Below are positions 19,086 through 28,591 of a DNA stretch of 64,000 nucleotides, piece by piece (position 1 is the stretch's first letter; each line of letters begins with the position of its first letter). Source of the stretch: Flectobacillus major DSM 103 (GTDB taxonomy: Bacteria > Bacteroidota > Bacteroidia > Cytophagales > Spirosomataceae); the NCBI RefSeq assembly GCF_000427405.1, contig NZ_ATXY01000004.1:62001-126000 (forward strand), given 5' to 3'. A program made the position numbers and the translations under genes. The notes under the pieces were generated by a model. That model was not told where the DNA came from and searched no databases. It saw only the letters and a list, made by a program, of their open reading frames with translations.

Positions 19086-19661
19086 TTATAATCTGTACTT
19101 CAGTACAAGCTCTTTCAGCTTTTCTAAGCACCTCAGTTTTCTCACTTTTAGGGTTTCGGGCGATGCAATTTTGAGCTTTTCCGACAACTCTTTTAGGGAT
19201 AATTGTTCAGAATAATAGCCCTCTAAAATACTATTGCAAGGATACCCCAATTGTGTTAAAAGATGCCTAAAGTGTTCGGCAAAGTCTCGTTGTTCAAGCA
19301 AAGCCATGAGGTTTACTTGAAGGTCTTTTGTAGTCAGAGAGTTACTTTCGTGATACGAGCGGCGAATAGCCGCTTTGCGGTAATTCATCCATTTGTTTTT
19401 TGTGATTGAAAGGAAATAGGATTGTAGCTCAGTCATGGATTGTGCTTCAAACTTTAGGACAAGCACTAGGTCTATAAATGTCAAAATTACCTCTTGGAAT
19501 AAGTCGCTAGCATCATCCTTTGAGCCCCCATGTTTAAAAACGTAAGTATTTACAATAGGTTTAAATTTTTTGTACAAAAAAGTTATCACATATTCTACAG
19601 AGTTGGGGTTTCCACTTCTAATAATCGTTACAATTTGTTGAGGAGTAAATGTTAGATTCAT
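19086..19661 (-). CDS. Sigma-70 family (ECF-type) RNA polymerase sigma factor
   Basis: This 191-residue sigma factor has region 2 at about residues 20-95 (DASDLFQEVILTFIDLVLVL and FLSITKNKWMNYRK). A region-4 helix-turn-helix lies near 130-185 (ILEGYYSEQLSLKELSEKLK and ASPETLKVRKLRCLEKLKEL). It lies 50 bp upstream of the membrane TPR gene and 56 bp downstream of a LytTR gene, all on the minus strand. Genes of this sigma subgroup are common next to CHAT-TPR proteins in Cytophagales. That it controls the CHAT gene is inference. Confidence 0.88.
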   Translation of the reverse strand: MNLTFTPQQIVTIIRSGNPNSVEYVITFLYKKFKPIVNTYVFKHGGSKDDASDLFQEVILTFIDLVLVLKFEAQSMTELQSYFLSITKNKWMNYRKAAIRRSYHESNSLTTKDLQVNLMALLEQRDFAEHFRHLLTQLGYPCNSILEGYYSEQLSLKELSEKLKIASPETLKVRKLRCLEKLKELVLKYRL

Positions 19662-19717
19662 ACATCGATAGAATTGGCTCAGAGTTCTATTTTAAAGGTT
19701 GGGCTCTAGCCATCTGG

Positions 19718-20071
19718 CTAGCAAATCGTATTTTGGCGTAACAATAGAAAATAATGTACTTCACTTTTGCGTCGTCGTGAAATATTAGCTTTCAAATTAT
19801 AACTTAATTCCACATAATTATTGGTAGGCGAGTAGCTCAGGAAATAATTTCCATTGATGATAAAAGCCCTGTGGCATCGTAAAAAGCCATATTCAGTACA
19901 TAAGGCATCAAATGTTTTGATAGTCTTGGAGAAAAGTACTTTTTGCCCATTATTAAAATACATATACGTATAGTTTTTCCAAGCTTGTAACATAACGATT
20001 TCGGTAATAGGCAACCAACGATGGTTTACTCGAATGTAACCTTTTTTAGATTTAGTGAAAAATGGTTTCAT
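19718..20071 (-). CDS. Stand-alone LytTR DNA-binding protein
   Basis: This 117-residue protein consists almost entirely of a LytTR domain: RVNHRWLPITEIVMLQAWKN, TKTFDAL-like helix, FLRCHRAFIINGNYF. No receiver domain or membrane segment is present. LytTR proteins bind DNA through a beta-rich fold. It is 56 bp upstream of the sigma gene and probably the first gene of the LytTR-sigma-TPR row. Its partner or signal is not evident. Confidence 0.85.
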   Translation of the reverse strand: MKPFFTKSKKGYIRVNHRWLPITEIVMLQAWKNYTYMYFNNGQKVLFSKTIKTFDALCTEYGFLRCHRAFIINGNYFLSYSPTNNYVELSYNLKANISRRRKSEVHYFLLLRQNTIC

Positions 20072-20491
20072 AATATAGCGTATTAGAGTTATAAATAATA
20101 AACAACCTGTTATTTACACTCACTACCAAAAGGTTACATAAATCTGTGATTTTTATGATATTTTTTTAGGAGAAGGAGAATTGGATGTTGAAGGTGCTGC
20201 AATCAATGGTGATTTATGATATACAAGACAAGTTTGTTTTATAAGTAATTTGCTGATAATCAGGTATTAGGATTGTGTACTCTATTTGTTTATAATCATA
20301 AAAAATAGACACTTTGGTAAACTATGTTCTGGTGTTTTTTGCTTTAGGAGTAAAATTCTTGACCGAATAATAATTTTTTTATTATGGATTGGGCTAAAGA
20401 AGCTAATCTTGGGCTATTGTCTTGATATAAAAGCGTTCCTGATAGTGTAAATTAATAGTTCTTGATAATTTCTATACCTTTATATCAAAAG

Positions 20492-20534
20492 CAAAGGCAA
20501 AGTACTTTTAAAGTGCTTTGCCTTTGTTTTTTTT
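20492..20534 (+). terminator. Strong intrinsic terminator without an upstream gene
   Basis: Arms CAAAGGCAAAGTACTT (20492-20507) and AAGTGCTTTGCCTTTG (20511-20526) form a 16-bp stem with one U-G pair and a 3-nt loop. A run of T follows on the plus strand. No plus-strand gene precedes it for 2 kb, so it may end a small untranslated RNA starting within 20072-20490. Confidence 0.7.
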
Positions 20535-20604
20535 AGGAATGCAGAGGTTTTGAAAGAAAATAAAAATAACTACATCCAAACAGTTTTTTTTTTCGTAGAT
20601 GCTA

Positions 20605-20630
20605 AAACAATTAACTTAAGTTAATTGTTT
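20605..20630. repeat. 26-bp perfect palindrome
   Basis: The half AAACAATTAACTT (20605-20617) is followed without spacer by its exact complement (20618-20630). A loop-less palindrome of this length suits a dimeric DNA-binding protein site better than an RNA hairpin. No gene start is closer than about 530 bp on the left (20071) or 1.07 kb on the right (21697). Confidence 0.7.
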
Positions 20631-21696
20631 GATATAAAAGAGCCTTTAAAATAGCTGAAAAGCTGATCGTCGATAAGTATTTTATGATAAATTTTTTGGA
20701 GGTCTAAATATAGAGGGTTTCTTTTAGTAGTTGGTCATAGTAGTTATCATTACTATTGATGTCCAATAATAGAATAACATGAGCTTTAATAAACCAATAA
20801 TACTAGCTAAACAAATAACCCTCTACTTGATATAGGCATTGTATTCTTCGATACGATATTTCTTCTTGGTAGTTTGGGTTGAGGATGACAATATTTTGCC
20901 ACAATTTATACACCGCCTAAAGTATAAAATTGGGTTAATATGTCGTGAGCAATGTAAACATAGATTAAACTATCCAAGCAAGTAAAAAATTTTCTCAAAG
21001 AGGAAAAAGACATGTACTAGGTGTTTGTACGTATTATGGTAATACAACCGCCAAAATTGTACATATAATAGACGTAAACAGAACACTAAATGCACCTGAA
21101 TTTTTACAACAACCTATACATACATACGTAATATAGTTATTTTTAGTTTTAGGAAAATACTTTTTTTTTGAAAAAACTCAGTAAATACAATTACGTATAT
21201 TGACTTTAGCAGTTTTGGACTCAAAGTTGATATGCGTAATATATTGGTATTCAAAACTATATATTATAGTTATTTTCTATAAAAAAAGATTTTCATCATT
21301 GGTGTAATTATATAGCCCAATCCCCACAAAAATTATTTTTATGATAAAAAATAGAGGAAAAAGGCCCGTACTAGTCAAAATGGATGCTGTTTGATTATAG
21401 CATTGATGATTGACAAACCCTTCCAAACAACCATTTATATCGCTTTAAGTATGATTCTTCAAGATACGATTTTCTGTTCAATCAATTTCTTAATACTCTG
21501 TTCCGAATAATATCAAAACGATAAATTTAGAATATAGATAAAATCATTTTTTTTATACTATATTTGAAAATTTAGTCGTCATCATCTTCTTCTTTTTTGG
21601 CAAAAGCTCCTCTCAAATAAGTATAAAAACCCTTTATGAGGGTTAATAAGAGTAGATATACTAAATTATAATGAACTTTAAATATATAATGGAATA

Positions 21697-22293
21697 ATGG
21701 CCGAACTTAATGAAGTACAACTATGGGGGCGATTTAAGGCAGGTGATAAAGAGGCTTTTAGTAAAATTTACACAACATATTTTAATATTTTGTATCACTA
21801 CGGTTTTCATATCGTTCATGATGAAGGTATGGTGAAAGATGCTATCCAAAATATTTTTGTAGAATTATGGAAAAGTAAGGACAATCTATCGGACACCGAT
21901 TCTATCAAATTTTATTTGCTGAAAGTAATGAGGCGAAAACTCTATAGAAGTATCCAGTTGGAAGGCCAATATGTTAGTTATATGGCAGATTTAGACGATA
22001 AACAAACCCTATTTTCGCCTGAGCTAGAGTTTATTACCCAACAAACTAATCAACAACGAGAAGTAACATTACAAGCGGCAATTAGCCGGTTGTCTAACCG
22101 CCAAAAAGAAGCCATTACCCTTTTATATATCGAAGGGCTGTCGTATAGCGAAGTAGCCGACCTGATGTCGCTCAAAGTACGTACCGTTTATAATCTTATT
22201 CATACCGCTTTAGAATCGCTTCGCAAGCAACTCGACCATGATAATTTTTGGTACGTTTTGGCATTGTATTATTTGAATGGAAAAATATTTTAA
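21697..22293 (+). CDS. ECF sigma factor (FecI type) of the SusC/SusD locus
   Basis: This 198-residue sigma factor has region 2 around residues 15-90 (EAFSKIYTTYFNILYHYG, MVKDAIQNIFVELWKSK). Region 4 lies around 130-180 (ISRLSNRQKEAITLLYIEGL, SYSEVADLMSLKVRTVYNLI). It precedes a FecR gene (147-bp gap) and a SusC with an STN domain, the standard trans-envelope arrangement in which receptor occupancy frees the sigma factor. It probably drives transcription of 23528-32567. Confidence 0.92.
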   Translation: MAELNEVQLWGRFKAGDKEAFSKIYTTYFNILYHYGFHIVHDEGMVKDAIQNIFVELWKSKDNLSDTDSIKFYLLKVMRRKLYRSIQLEGQYVSYMADLDDKQTLFSPELEFITQQTNQQREVTLQAAISRLSNRQKEAITLLYIEGLSYSEVADLMSLKVRTVYNLIHTALESLRKQLDHDNFWYVLALYYLNGKIF

Positions 22294-22440
22294 CTTGTAA
22301 TATATTGTATATTAGTAGTTTATAGGATATTTTAAAAAATATTTCTTTTTCGATAGGTAAAAAATAGAGAATCCTTCCATTGCTCTTTCAAATTTAATAA
22401 ATGGCTTATCGAGCCACTTTATCCCTACAACTGAAACAGC

Positions 22441-23475
22441 ATGAAAGATTATTCATCATATACCGCCATTGAGTTTGCGGCCGACACCTATTTTATTGAA
22501 TGGGTTAAAATTCCCAGTGCCTCAAATACCCTTTTTTGGGAAAAATATCAGCTAGACAACCCTCTCCAAAAAGAAGAAATAGCAATAGCCAAGCAATTGA
22601 TAATAGGCTGGCAGGTAGCTCCTTCGGGCGTTGTTTTATCGGCTATGGACGAAGTTTGGCAGAAAATACAAGACGAAATTACCCCAGTAGAGCAGTCGCC
22701 TGTATGGGCGTTTCGGCCTTGGTACAAAAATGTGGTTGTCAAATATGCCGCTATGCTAGCCATTATAGGGATTTCGGTAGTGGCGTATTTCTTGATAAGC
22801 AAGCAATGGCAAACAACGCAAATAGTTACGGGCGATACCGAAACCAAAAATATTACCTTGCCCGATGGCTCGAAAGTGGTACTCAATGCCAACTCATCTA
22901 TTACATTTTCTCAAGATTGGCAACCCAATACACCTCGTGAAATAATACTTTCGGGAGAAGCATTTTTCTCGATTACTCATCAAAAAAATCACCAACAATT
23001 TATTGTAAATACTCCTAATCACCTTCAAGTAGAAGTATTAGGAACAGAATTTACCGTTTCAGAACAAGCCCAAAAAACACGTATAGTCTTGAACAAAGGC
23101 AAAATCAAACTCCACGTTGATAATGTAGATACCCGCTCACTGGTAATGAAACCAGGCGAATTGGTAGAAGTTTCTAAGAATCCACAAGAAAAAATCATTA
23201 GAAGAACCGTTACGCCTGAAGTGTATAGCACCTGGAAAGATAACCTTTTTATGTTTGAGGATACGTCGCTCGAAGAAGTGGCTTCTATTATAGAAAGAAA
23301 TTTTTCGTACAAGGTAAAATTCAAAGCAGATTCCCTCAAAGAGTTGAGAATTACGATTAGGCTACCCAAACGAGATTTGGATTTGCTGCTTATGGCTATT
23401 AGCGAAATACATGATTTGAAAATAGACAAAGGCAAAAAACAAATCATATTAGCACAAAATACTACTCATAAATAA
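22441..23475 (+). CDS. FecR-family anti-sigma factor
   Basis: This 344-residue inner-membrane protein has a cytoplasmic N-terminal part (1-95), one transmembrane helix near 100-120 (AAMLAIIGISVVAYFLISK) and the periplasmic FecR domain at about 130-235 (TKNITLPDGSKVVLNANSSI, GEAFFSITHQ). A C-terminal DUF4974-type domain (about 265-335, FMFEDTSLEEVASIIERNFS) follows. It would hold the upstream sigma factor and receive the signal from the STN domain of the SusC protein 52 bp downstream. Confidence 0.92.
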   Translation: MKDYSSYTAIEFAADTYFIEWVKIPSASNTLFWEKYQLDNPLQKEEIAIAKQLIIGWQVAPSGVVLSAMDEVWQKIQDEITPVEQSPVWAFRPWYKNVVVKYAAMLAIIGISVVAYFLISKQWQTTQIVTGDTETKNITLPDGSKVVLNANSSITFSQDWQPNTPREIILSGEAFFSITHQKNHQQFIVNTPNHLQVEVLGTEFTVSEQAQKTRIVLNKGKIKLHVDNVDTRSLVMKPGELVEVSKNPQEKIIRRTVTPEVYSTWKDNLFMFEDTSLEEVASIIERNFSYKVKFKADSLKELRITIRLPKRDLDLLLMAISEIHDLKIDKGKKQIILAQNTTHK

Positions 23476-23527
23476 TGACTACCTCAATTTTCTAACCAAG
23501 CACAAACATAAGTAACCCCAAAAGCCG

Positions 23528-26500
23528 ATGAAGAAAACGCTACTCAATCGCTGGGCTTTCAGTCCTATTTGCTTCCTGATTCTATTTTGTCTTATTGCCA
23601 GAAACTCTATTTCTGCACAAATTTTTGCAGCAAATAAAGTAAAACAAGTACAAAAGAGAGAAAGAGCTTTACTCGTAAAAGAAGCCCTACACGAGCTAGA
23701 AGTAAAGCACAAAGTTACATTTGGCTATTCTTCTACTGCTTTAGACAACCTGTATGTTAGTTCATACCAATGGTCACAAATCGAAGACTTGAGCCTTGCT
23801 TTAAAAACACTATTAGCTCCATTCAAACTTACTTTTAGGCAAACTGCTGAGGATGTGTTTATTATAAAACCCGCAAAAGCCAAAGAATTACAGGAATTAT
23901 CGCTAGAGGTAAATGATCCGAAAGATTCGCCATTTGATAATATGGCTTCAAAAATTGCTCATGAAAGTAAGTTGTTGAAAAATGTAGCCTTTACCATAAA
24001 GGGGAAGGTCATCGACGACAAAGGCGAGGCTATTCCTGGGCTAAGTGTTTTGCTAAAAGGTACTAATACGGGTACAGCCACCAATGTCAACGGCGAATAT
24101 ACCCTGAATATCTCTAATGGCAACGGAACGTTGATATTTTCACATATTGGATTTATCAGACAAGAGGTAGCCATTAATGGTCGTACATTAATTGACATAA
24201 CCATGGAAAGCGACATGAAGCTTTTGGGCGAGGTAGTAGTAGTAGGCTATGGTACACAAGAAAAGAAGGATGTTACGGGGGCGGTATCGGCAGTAAAAGG
24301 AAGCGATATTCAAAATTTGCCTTCGGGTGGGGCTCAGCAAGCTTTGCAAGGAAGAATGTCGGGGGTGAATGTGGTACGGAATGGTGGAGCCCCTGGCAAT
24401 GCAGGCTCTATTCGTATCAGAGGGCTTGGTACGGTCAACAACGCCGACCCGCTTATTGTCATAGATGGTGTACCAGCTGGAAGTATGAACGACGTAAACC
24501 CCAACGATATTGAGTCGATGGATGTACTAAAAGATGCTTCTGCTTCAGCAATTTACGGAACAAGAGCCGCCAATGGGGTTATTTTGATTACAACCAAGCG
24601 AGGCAAATTTGACGATAAGCTCAAATTGACCGTTAATAGCTATTATGGTGTTTCGGACCAGCTCAAAACTATTTCGGTACTTGATGCTAGCTCGCTAGCC
24701 AAACTCAAACAAGAAGCCTATGCCAACGATGGGTTAGATATTCCTTCTATTTGGACAGATACCCAATACCAAACGCAAAAAACCAATTGGCAAAACGAAA
24801 TTTTACGACAAGGAACTACCCGTAACCTTGATGTATCGCTAAGAGGTGGTGGCAAATACTCTTCTTTCGTTATTTCGGCAGGAAATTATAAAGAAGAAGG
24901 CGTAATCAAAAAATCGGCCTATGAACGCTATACTTTTAGAATCAACTCTGACCATAAGATTACAGATAAACTAAAGATTGGTCAAAATTTGCAGTTTACC
25001 AATACCCACGACAACGCCCCCAATACCTTATCGGCTCAGGATGGCTTGTTGTGGAGTGCTATTCGTTTTCATCCGGGTTTACCTGTTACCAATGCCGATG
25101 GCTCGTATAGTACTACCAAAGATAAAGGAGCTTTTGGCGATATCAACAACCCTGCCTATACAATTGCTAATCAAGACAAAGACAATACTCGAAATCGCTT
25201 TTTAGGGAGTGTCACGGGCGAATACGAAATTGTATCGGGCTTAAAACTCAGAGCTAATTTGGCACTAGATGCCACTTTTACCAATACATCCAATTTTGAA
25301 GTAAAAATAGAAGACCAATTTAGGTCAACTCAATGGAATCAATTAACCCTTACCAATAGAAAGAACTGGGCTTTTTTACAAGAATATTTTCTTTCTTTCG
25401 ACAAAAAAATCAAAGAACATTCTATTGGTTTTGTAGGAGGCTATACCTCTCAAACCTTCAATGAAGTATATGCTGCTTCGGCTGGGCGAGATTTTTCGAG
25501 CGAAGCCCCCGAATTACGCTATATGCGATATGCCAACACCATAGTTTCGCTGGGCGATGACAACGGCGGGCGTAGCTACGATGCCTTACAATCGTATTTT
25601 GTACGAGGTAATTATTCATTCAAAGACCGTTATTTACTTACGGCCACCTTCCGTGCTGATGGTTCGTCAAAATTTGCTCCAGGTAACAAATGGGGTTATT
25701 TCCCAGCCTTTTCGTTGGGCTGGAGGGTTTCGGAAGAACCTTTCTTCAAAGAGCTAAGCAATGTCATTAGCAATATGAAAGTAACAGGAGGCTGGGGGCA
25801 ATTGGGTAATCAAAACGTAAATTCACTCCAATATTTGGCCTTGATTAATTCTACGTATCGTTATTCTTTTGGCGACCAAAATACATCTGCATCGGCACAA
25901 GGACGTTTGCCAAATCCTAATATTGGTTGGGAAACGGCCGAAATGAGCAATTTTGGCTTGGATTTGGCTTTTCTTCAAAACCGTTTTCAAACAACTATCA
26001 ACTATTTTGTAAAAGATACCAAGAAAATGTTGTTGGCTCCGCCTGCGGTAGGTACTTTAGGCAAAGCCTCTATTCCAGACCAAAACGTTGGACAGCTACG
26101 AAATCAAGGACTTGAAATAGAGCTTGCCTATCAGCAAAAATTAGGCGAATTGTCATTGTCGGTAAGTGGTAATGCTACTTTTATTGAAAACAAAATCGTT
26201 CAATTACAAACCCCTGGTAGTTTCTTGGGTGGGCAAACCTACGGCCGAACCGACCAAGAGGTAACTCGTACCTATGAAGGAAGTGCTTATGGTACATTCT
26301 ATGGCTGGAAAACCAATGGGCTGTATCAAACACAAGCAGAAATTGATGCCGACCCTAACTTGGCCAACGACCCTCGCCGCTCGCAAGGCTTGATTCATCC
26401 TGGTGATGTACGTTTTGTAGATTTGAACAAAGATGGTACGATAGACAACAAAGATAGGACTATCTTGGGAAGCCCTCAACCCAAGGTTACTTATGGCTTC

Positions 26501-26995
26501 AATACAAGTTTAGGGTATAAAGGGTTCGACCTCAACTTGTTCTTTTTGGGTGTAGGTGGTGTCGATATTTATAACGCCGACAGAATGCAGGGTTTAGACG
26601 CAAGTTATTCATTTAATATGTATGCCGAAAACTTGGGTAGATGGCACGGTGAAGGTACAAGTAATACAATTCCAAGAGTAAGTGCTTCTAACCCCAACAA
26701 AAACTATCGTACTTCAGACCTATTTATCGAAAAGGGAGATTTCCTTCGTTTGAAAAATATTACTCTTGGCTATACGTTACCAAAATCGCTTACCGAAAAG
26801 CTTAAAATCTCTACAGTAAGGGTTTATGTAACAGGACAAAACGTATTTACCCTAACGAGTTATTCGGGGCTGAATCCCGAATTGGGTTTTGCAGAAGGTA
26901 ATCGCTCGGCTGGACAATATCCTCAACAAAACGTGGATTATGCCCAGTACCCTCAGGCTCGCACATTTACGGCTGGAGCTACGATTTCTTTCTAA
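23528..26995 (+). CDS. SusC/RagA TonB-dependent outer-membrane transporter with STN signalling domain
   Basis: This 1155-residue protein has a signal peptide (about 1-31). An STN domain lies at about 45-120 (ALHELEVKHKVTFGYSSTAL) and a carboxypeptidase-D-like beta-sandwich at about 155-235 (IKGKVIDDKGEAIPGLSVLL). The segment GEVVVVGYGTQEKKDVTGAV follows, then the plug (IRIRGLGTVNNADPLIVIDG) and a 22-strand-type barrel ending in the aromatic C-terminus TAGATISF. It imports oligosaccharides or peptides with its SusD partner 26 bp downstream. The STN domain, absent from the two SusC proteins at 37894 and 47627, ties it to the FecR/FecI pair directly upstream. Confidence 0.95.
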   Translation: MKKTLLNRWAFSPICFLILFCLIARNSISAQIFAANKVKQVQKRERALLVKEALHELEVKHKVTFGYSSTALDNLYVSSYQWSQIEDLSLALKTLLAPFKLTFRQTAEDVFIIKPAKAKELQELSLEVNDPKDSPFDNMASKIAHESKLLKNVAFTIKGKVIDDKGEAIPGLSVLLKGTNTGTATNVNGEYTLNISNGNGTLIFSHIGFIRQEVAINGRTLIDITMESDMKLLGEVVVVGYGTQEKKDVTGAVSAVKGSDIQNLPSGGAQQALQGRMSGVNVVRNGGAPGNAGSIRIRGLGTVNNADPLIVIDGVPAGSMNDVNPNDIESMDVLKDASASAIYGTRAANGVILITTKRGKFDDKLKLTVNSYYGVSDQLKTISVLDASSLAKLKQEAYANDGLDIPSIWTDTQYQTQKTNWQNEILRQGTTRNLDVSLRGGGKYSSFVISAGNYKEEGVIKKSAYERYTFRINSDHKITDKLKIGQNLQFTNTHDNAPNTLSAQDGLLWSAIRFHPGLPVTNADGSYSTTKDKGAFGDINNPAYTIANQDKDNTRNRFLGSVTGEYEIVSGLKLRANLALDATFTNTSNFEVKIEDQFRSTQWNQLTLTNRKNWAFLQEYFLSFDKKIKEHSIGFVGGYTSQTFNEVYAASAGRDFSSEAPELRYMRYANTIVSLGDDNGGRSYDALQSYFVRGNYSFKDRYLLTATFRADGSSKFAPGNKWGYFPAFSLGWRVSEEPFFKELSNVISNMKVTGGWGQLGNQNVNSLQYLALINSTYRYSFGDQNTSASAQGRLPNPNIGWETAEMSNFGLDLAFLQNRFQTTINYFVKDTKKMLLAPPAVGTLGKASIPDQNVGQLRNQGLEIELAYQQKLGELSLSVSGNATFIENKIVQLQTPGSFLGGQTYGRTDQEVTRTYEGSAYGTFYGWKTNGLYQTQAEIDADPNLANDPRRSQGLIHPGDVRFVDLNKDGTIDNKDRTILGSPQPKVTYGFNTSLGYKGFDLNLFFLGVGGVDIYNADRMQGLDASYSFNMYAENLGRWHGEGTSNTIPRVSASNPNKNYRTSDLFIEKGDFLRLKNITLGYTLPKSLTEKLKISTVRVYVTGQNVFTLTSYSGLNPELGFAEGNRSAGQYPQQNVDYAQYPQARTFTAGATISF

Positions 26996-27021
26996 TTCGT
27001 TTACTAAAAATATAGAGACCA

Positions 27022-28470
27022 ATGAAAAAACATACATGCTTAGTTATACTTACATTATTCGTGTCGGCTACGGCTTGTCAGAATAATTTGCTTGAATCTA
27101 CTCCTTATGGGCAAACTGCTTCCGATAAGTTTTGGCGAAATGCCGATGATGTGGTAGCGGCAACCAATGCCATTTACTCGCCATTATTGGATGAAGATGG
27201 ATTTGCTCATACCGAGTTTACGTTCGATAACTGTTCAGACGACATGAACCGTGCTGGTGACCACCCCGATGAAACGGCTCTCGAAATGTTTACTTTCGAT
27301 GCCAATAATTCGCACATAGGGGCTACTTGGTCAACCAAATACGAGGTGATTTCTCGTGCCAATGCAGTATTAATCAACGCACCTAAAGTAAATATGGACG
27401 AGGCTCTTCGCCGTCGAGTAATGGGTGAAGCGTATTTCTTACGTGCTTATGTATATTGGAGACTGTCGTTGATTTTTGGTGAAGTACCGCTTATTCTGGA
27501 AGCCGATGCCTTAACGGGGGATTTCAACAAAGCCAAATCAGATTTGGCTACAATTCAAAAACAGATTGAATCTGATTTGCTCAATGCTGTAGACAACCGT
27601 CTGCCCGAATCTTATGATGCTGAAAATGCAGGTCGTGTAACCGCAGGGGCGGCTTATGGTCTTTTAACCAAATTGTATGTATATCAGCAAAACTGGGACA
27701 AGGCTATCGCATCGGGCACAAAAATTACAGGTAATAGCAAATATAAATTGGTAAGCGACTTTAGCCAAAATTTCCAATCAGCTTATGAAAATAACTCTGA
27801 AGCTTTATTCGCTTTGCAGTACAAATCTGGCTGGACTACCGACAACTCGCCTGCCTATTATCATACACCTGGGGCATGGGGTGGCTGGGGGTTTCATGAA
27901 CCCATAGAAGATTTGGTGAATGAGTTTGAAAAAAATGACCCAAGAAGGGCATATTCAATCTTTAGCGAAGGCGACAAAGTAGACCGTAGAGGCAACGGTA
28001 TTACCGAATATACTGCCGATTTGAGCCGTATTACAGGCCATGCTTTCCGAAAATATACCGACTTTACTACCAGTGGCGATATGGATCAAGGGCTTAATAC
28101 TCCTTTGTTGAGGTCGTCGGATATATATTTGTTGGTGGCCGAAGCAAAGATTCGTTCAGGGAAAAATGGCGATACCGAACTCAATGCCGTTCGTACACGT
28201 GTAGGTTTAGCTCCAAAAACCAATGCCACCATGAAAGATATTATGCACGAACGTCGTGTAGAATTGGCAGGCGAAAACGAGCGTCATCAAGACTTAATGC
28301 GTTGGGATAAAGCGGGTTTGATAGATATTGTTGCCCATTACAAAATTGACCGTGGGCCTTTTAAACCAAGTAGAACATTTATCAAACCTAAGCATTATTA
28401 TTTCCCATTGCCACAACGTGAAATAGACTTGAGTAACGGCGTATTAAAGCAAAATCCTAATTATAACTAA
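27022..28470 (+). CDS. SusD/RagB outer-membrane lipoprotein
   Basis: This 482-residue lipoprotein has the lipobox VSATAC-QNN (Cys near 19). It has a SusD-like helical N-terminal half with TPR-type helices (RVMGEAYFLRAYVYWRLSLI) and a C-terminal RagB region ending KPKHYYFPLPQREIDLSNGV. It starts 26 bp after the SusC stop and forms the lid of that transporter. No glycoside hydrolase is encoded nearby, so the cargo is not indicated. A 27-bp hairpin follows the gene. Confidence 0.94.
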   Translation: MKKHTCLVILTLFVSATACQNNLLESTPYGQTASDKFWRNADDVVAATNAIYSPLLDEDGFAHTEFTFDNCSDDMNRAGDHPDETALEMFTFDANNSHIGATWSTKYEVISRANAVLINAPKVNMDEALRRRVMGEAYFLRAYVYWRLSLIFGEVPLILEADALTGDFNKAKSDLATIQKQIESDLLNAVDNRLPESYDAENAGRVTAGAAYGLLTKLYVYQQNWDKAIASGTKITGNSKYKLVSDFSQNFQSAYENNSEALFALQYKSGWTTDNSPAYYHTPGAWGGWGFHEPIEDLVNEFEKNDPRRAYSIFSEGDKVDRRGNGITEYTADLSRITGHAFRKYTDFTTSGDMDQGLNTPLLRSSDIYLLVAEAKIRSGKNGDTELNAVRTRVGLAPKTNATMKDIMHERRVELAGENERHQDLMRWDKAGLIDIVAHYKIDRGPFKPSRTFIKPKHYYFPLPQREIDLSNGVLKQNPNYN

Positions 28471-28485
28471 CTATAAAATAGCAGG

Positions 28486-28545
28486 TTATTTATACTACGG
28501 CGTTATATAAAGTGAAAGCTTTATATAACGCCGTAGTATAAATAA
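28486..28545 (+). terminator. 27-bp perfect hairpin after susD
   Basis: Arms 28486-28512 and 28519-28545 are exact complements with a 6-nt loop TGAAAG. It lies 15 bp past the susD stop and 47 bp before the next gene. No T run follows, so it may be a partial terminator or an mRNA-protecting element that lowers expression of the genes behind it. Confidence 0.65.
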
Positions 28546-28591
28546 GAAAACACAGCTTTTATCATTAATCCGCTTAATAGCGTATTTTCTA

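Larger units (their letters stand above)
20072..21696. other. 1.6-kb gene-poor AT-rich region
   Basis: No ORF longer than a few dozen codons is convincing. The region contains the strong plus-strand terminator at 20492-20534 and the palindrome at 20605-20630. A purine-rich AGGAGAAGGAG precedes a 19-codon ORF at 20185-20244 (starting MLKVLQSMVIYDI), which could be a leader peptide but is unsupported. Stretches around 20830-21060 read like broken coding sequence in several frames, without a recognisable family. Confidence 0.35.

Noticed and set aside
19036-19131. Longer start (ATG 19131) for the membrane TPR protein
   Set aside because: It would overlap the sigma gene by 46 bp, and the added residues do not resemble the family. 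ATG 19035 leaves a normal 50-bp gap.
20185-20244. 19-codon ORF behind a purine-rich AGGAGAAGGAG
   Set aside because: Bacteroidota rely little on such sites and the peptide has no recognisable feature. Kept only as a note to the gene-poor region.
20830-21060. Stretch resembling a broken transposase or Cys-containing protein when read across stops
   Set aside because: Repeated stops in every frame and no terminal inverted repeats, so no insertion sequence can be claimed.
21577-21640. Minus-strand reading ending in an acidic KKEEDDDD tail after a hydrophobic stretch
   Set aside because: The frame has no start codon and is closed by a stop within about 45 codons. It is probably chance.
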